Below are positions 48,139 to 49,462 of a stretch of DNA of 49,462 bases, one piece after another (positions within the stretch are counted from its first letter, which is position 1; each line of letters begins with the position of its first letter). Below the pieces are notes generated by a model. It had not been told where the DNA came from. It saw nothing but the letters and a program-made list of their open reading frames with translations, and did not search any database. A program made the position numbers and the translations under genes. Origin of the DNA: a virus; IMG/VR virus record IMGVR_UViG_3300047564_003525, positions 1 to 49,462 of that record; one strand, given 5' to 3'.

Positions 48139-48190
48139 GATAATGAGAATCATTCTCAACACCGCGTGCCGATAATGAGAATCATTCTCA
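48139..48190. promoter_or_regulatory. Two Fur-type iron boxes
   Basis: GATAATGAGAATCATTCTCA occurs identically at 48139-48158 and 48171-48190, a 32-bp step (about three helical turns). Each matches 17 of 19 positions of the classical Fur box GATAATGATAATCATTATC. Fur represses iron genes when Fe(II) is replete. Two such perfect palindromes are very unusual in a phage. The regulated gene, if any, is not obvious; the next coding gene begins at 48908. Confidence 0.75.
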
Positions 48191-48227
48191 ATAGGACGGT
48201 GTCAGCGATCGCCCACACGAAACCGTT

Positions 48228-48426
48228 GGTACATTTGTACGCTAGTACATATGTACTATCAGCAAACTAGTACATTTGTACTATCAATGTTGGTACATTT
48301 GTACGCTAGTACATATGTACTATCAGCAAACTAGTACATTTGTACTATCAATGTTGATACATTTGTACGCTAGTACATATGTACTATCAGCAAACTAGTA
48401 CACTTGTACGCTAGTACATTTGTACT
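48228..48426. promoter_or_regulatory. Array of ten LexA (SOS) box-like palindromes
   Basis: Palindromes of type AGTACATWTGTACT start at 48228, 48244, 48269, 48292, 48308, 48333, 48356, 48372, 48397 and 48413. Six (48244, 48269, 48308, 48333, 48372, 48413) fit the cyanobacterial LexA motif AGTACWNWTGTACT exactly; nine fit the looser RGTACNNNDGTWCB as I recall it. The 16/25/23-bp steps repeat as a 64-bp higher-order unit (48226-48289, 48290-48353, third partial). This is far more than any ordinary operator needs. Confidence 0.78.
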
Positions 48427-48436
48427 AGCTAAAGTA

Positions 48437-48689
48437 TCACTCAGGTGCGCGCACGGTGAGCGTCACTCAGGTGCGCGCACGGTGAGCATCACTCAGGTGC
48501 GCGCACGGTGAGCATCACTCAGGTGCGCGCACGGTGAGCATCACTCAGGTGCGCGCACGGTGAGCGTCACTCAGGTGCGCGCACGGTGAGCATCACTCAG
48601 GTGCGCGCACGGTGAGCATCACTCAGGTGCGCGCACGGTGAGCATCACTCAGGTGCGCGCACGGTGAGCGTCACTCAGGTGCGCGCACG
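48437..48689. repeat. Ten 26-bp tandem repeats
   Basis: TCACTCAGGTGCGCGCACG recurs ten times at exact 26-bp intervals (48437, 48463, 48489, 48515, 48541, 48567, 48593, 48619, 48645, 48671), linked by GTGAGC(A/G). Each unit has two dyads: GTGCGCGCAC and GTGAGC(A/G)TCAC. The variable base is G only before copies 2, 6 and 10, giving a 104-bp (four-unit) higher-order period. There are no spacers, so it is not CRISPR. Iterons of a replication or partition site, or a protein-binding array, are possible. Confidence 0.9.
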
Positions 48690-48907
48690 CGCCGCGCGAG
48701 CGGCTGACCTTATATATGGGTCGCAACGGCGCGACCGTTCTCTAGGTGCGGCCGACGTGGTCGCCGGCATGCACACGCTCGCCGATGGCGCCGTGCAACC
48801 CGCAACGCGGCCAATCGCCGAACCGGCACACGCGCGCCTAGCACGCGCGCCGACGCGCGAATAGGATTCCGGCACGCCTAACGGCGAACCTTTACCGCTT
48901 ACCTGCC
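48690..48907. other. CpG-rich gene-free segment with hairpin
   Basis: This segment between the 26-bp array and the next gene has many CGCG/GCGC runs. It contains TATATAT at 48711-48717 and the hairpin GGTCGC (48719-48724) / GCGACC (48731-48736). A GTG-initiated open frame across it begins in the repeats and is not convincing. It ends with the TTTACCGCTTACC leader at 48891-48903. Confidence 0.5.
48891..48903 (+). promoter_or_regulatory. TTTACCGCTTACC leader, shared by three genes
   Basis: TTTACCGCTTACC lies four bases before the ATG at 48908. Nearly the same sequence lies at 46941-46953 (three bases before ATG 46957) and as CTTACCGCTTACC at 49161-49173 (four bases before ATG 49178). It contains a repeated TTACC(G)C heptamer. 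It may be a translation-initiation or RNA-protein element; none of the three genes has a purine-rich Shine-Dalgarno sequence. Confidence 0.6.
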
Positions 48908-49150
48908 ATGCCTGAGAACCTTTACCGCGTTGAGACGTTCGCCGGCACGCGCGCCGGGTGGGTTGCCGCATCGCCGGCGATCGTGCCGCACGCCGTCGCC
49001 GTGCGCCGCGTCGACCTTTACCGCGCCGTGCGCGGCGACGCGTGGCTTTACCGCGTCGCGCCGATCGTGCTGCCGGGTGAGCGCGTCGACGCCGTGGCAT
49101 CGCTGCCGCGCCGACGTGCTACCGGCGCCGCGCTGCCGGCGTTCTGCTGA
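48908..49150 (+). CDS. Small hypothetical protein, CpG-rich
   Basis: An 80-residue protein (MPENLYRVETFAGTRAGWVA ASPAIVPHAVAVRRVDLYRA) with three LYR-containing repeats, each encoded by CTTTACCGC. It is Arg/Ala/Val-rich and looks like a small beta/alpha protein. Codon use is far richer in CG dinucleotides than elsewhere in the window, a possible sign of a different origin. Unknown role. Confidence 0.58.
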   Translation: MPENLYRVETFAGTRAGWVAASPAIVPHAVAVRRVDLYRAVRGDAWLYRVAPIVLPGERVDAVASLPRRRATGAALPAFC

Positions 49151-49177
49151 TCCGTCAACCCTTACCGCTTACCTGCC

Positions 49178-49462
49178 ATGCTCACCATTCAAACCAGGAC
49201 CGGCGCCGCAACGGTGCAACCCGTATGGGTTGGCGATTGTCTCGCTGTGCATGCACCATTCAACGCCGACGGCAAACCGGCGCCGCGTGGTCGCTGGACT
49301 ATCAGCCACGCCGGCAGCGGCTACAGCGCCGGCACGTTTCACGGTTCGCGCGTCGACGCCGTCAAGCTTGCGCGCTTGTGGGATTCGGCGTTCGCTGCCG
49401 TCACGCCGGCGAACGTTCGCGCGTGGCAGCTGCGCGATCAGTGGGCGGCGCTGATAAAGCGC
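49178..49462 (+). CDS. Hypothetical protein, 3' partial
   Basis: 95 codons from ATG 49178 to the window end with no stop. The sequence (MLTIQTRTGAATVQPVWVGD CLAVHAPFNADGKPAPRGRW TISHAGSGYSAGTFHGSRVD AVKLARLWDSAF) looks like a small beta domain with a helical end. It shares leader and codon style with the previous gene. The rest lies beyond the window, where packaging or late genes may begin. No family is recognised. Confidence 0.6.
   Translation, partial: MLTIQTRTGAATVQPVWVGDCLAVHAPFNADGKPAPRGRWTISHAGSGYSAGTFHGSRVDAVKLARLWDSAFAAVTPANVRAWQLRDQWAALIKR

Noticed and set aside
48205-48212. HIP1 (GCGATCGC) as a special signal
   Set aside because: A copy lies here and another at 10168-10175, consistent with a cyanobacterial link, but I did not see enough copies to call an enrichment.
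48437-48689. CRISPR array
   Set aside because: The 26-bp units are strictly tandem with no unique spacers and no cas genes nearby.
48664-48864. GTG-initiated open frame of 66 codons
   Set aside because: It begins inside the repeat array, has highly biased Ala/Arg composition and no supporting ribosome binding site or neighbour coupling.
1-49462. Prophage with host flanks, insertion sequences or rRNA genes
   Set aside because: No host housekeeping genes, transposases or rRNA were seen; phage genes occupy both sides of the integrase up to both window edges.

Overview
The window reads as one contiguous piece of the genome of a temperate, long-tailed (siphovirus-type) phage of a picocyanobacterium (Synechococcus/Cyanobium-like). 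The phage nature is clear from an unbroken head and tail gene series, lysis genes, a tyrosine integrase, a RecE/RecT-type recombination pair, SSB and a primase-helicase. The cyanobacterial host is inferred from the style of the small accessory proteins, a CoiA-like nuclease, ThyX and, most strongly, an array of sites matching the cyanobacterial LexA motif. The integrase lies in the middle, with phage genes on both sides, so the sequence looks like a free or circularly read phage genome rather than an integrated prophage with host flanks. Terminase and portal genes are not in the window and probably lie beyond one of its ends. The first and last genes are cut by the window edges.

Layout. (1) About 1-24 kb, + strand: late virion genes. 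These are a prohead protease/major capsid fusion (5' end missing), small head proteins, fibre-like proteins including one with about 20 copies of a 22-residue repeat, tail terminator, tail tube, G/GT tail chaperones expressed through a -1 frameshift (slippery site 8819-8825), tape measure, minor tail proteins, an NlpC/P60-like protein, a central J-like tip protein, more tail proteins and two large fibre/lectin proteins. (2) 24-28.2 kb, +: small basic and membrane proteins, a probable holin, two lysins (C39-like peptidase and GH24 muramidase), then dCTP deaminase and ThyX for the dNTP supply. (3) 28.1-29.6 kb: integrase (-), integrase arm-type repeats, and a complete tRNA-Lys(UUU) that may be part of attP. 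(4) 29.6-38.8 kb: two HNH proteins, then a long chain, mostly on the - strand, of small genes overlapping by ATGA/GTGA. It includes a dNMP kinase, an RNA polymerase alpha-CTD-like protein, several very small membrane proteins, DNA-binding proteins, SSB, an excisionase-like HTH protein, a RecT-type annealing protein and a RecE-like nuclease. (5) 38.9-45 kb: SF2 helicase, VRR-NUC nuclease, a divergent CoiA-like nuclease, an RHH protein and the primase-helicase, followed by an AACGGT-rich, AT-rich candidate origin. (6) 45-48 kb, +: a possible structural protein and small unknown genes with unusual repeated leaders.

The most unusual part is 48.0-48.7 kb, a gene-free stretch packed with ordered binding-site-like repeats. 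It holds two near-perfect Fur boxes, ten LexA-type operators in a 64-bp higher-order repeat, and ten exact-period 26-bp repeats with a GTGCGCGCAC palindrome, which themselves carry a 104-bp higher-order pattern. No CI-like repressor was recognised. The cluster may therefore couple the phage to the host SOS and iron regulators, either as operators or as a regulator-titrating array, or it may be an origin or partition region. This is inference. After it the base composition becomes very CpG-rich, and two further genes share a TTTACCGCTTACC-type leader with a gene 2 kb upstream.
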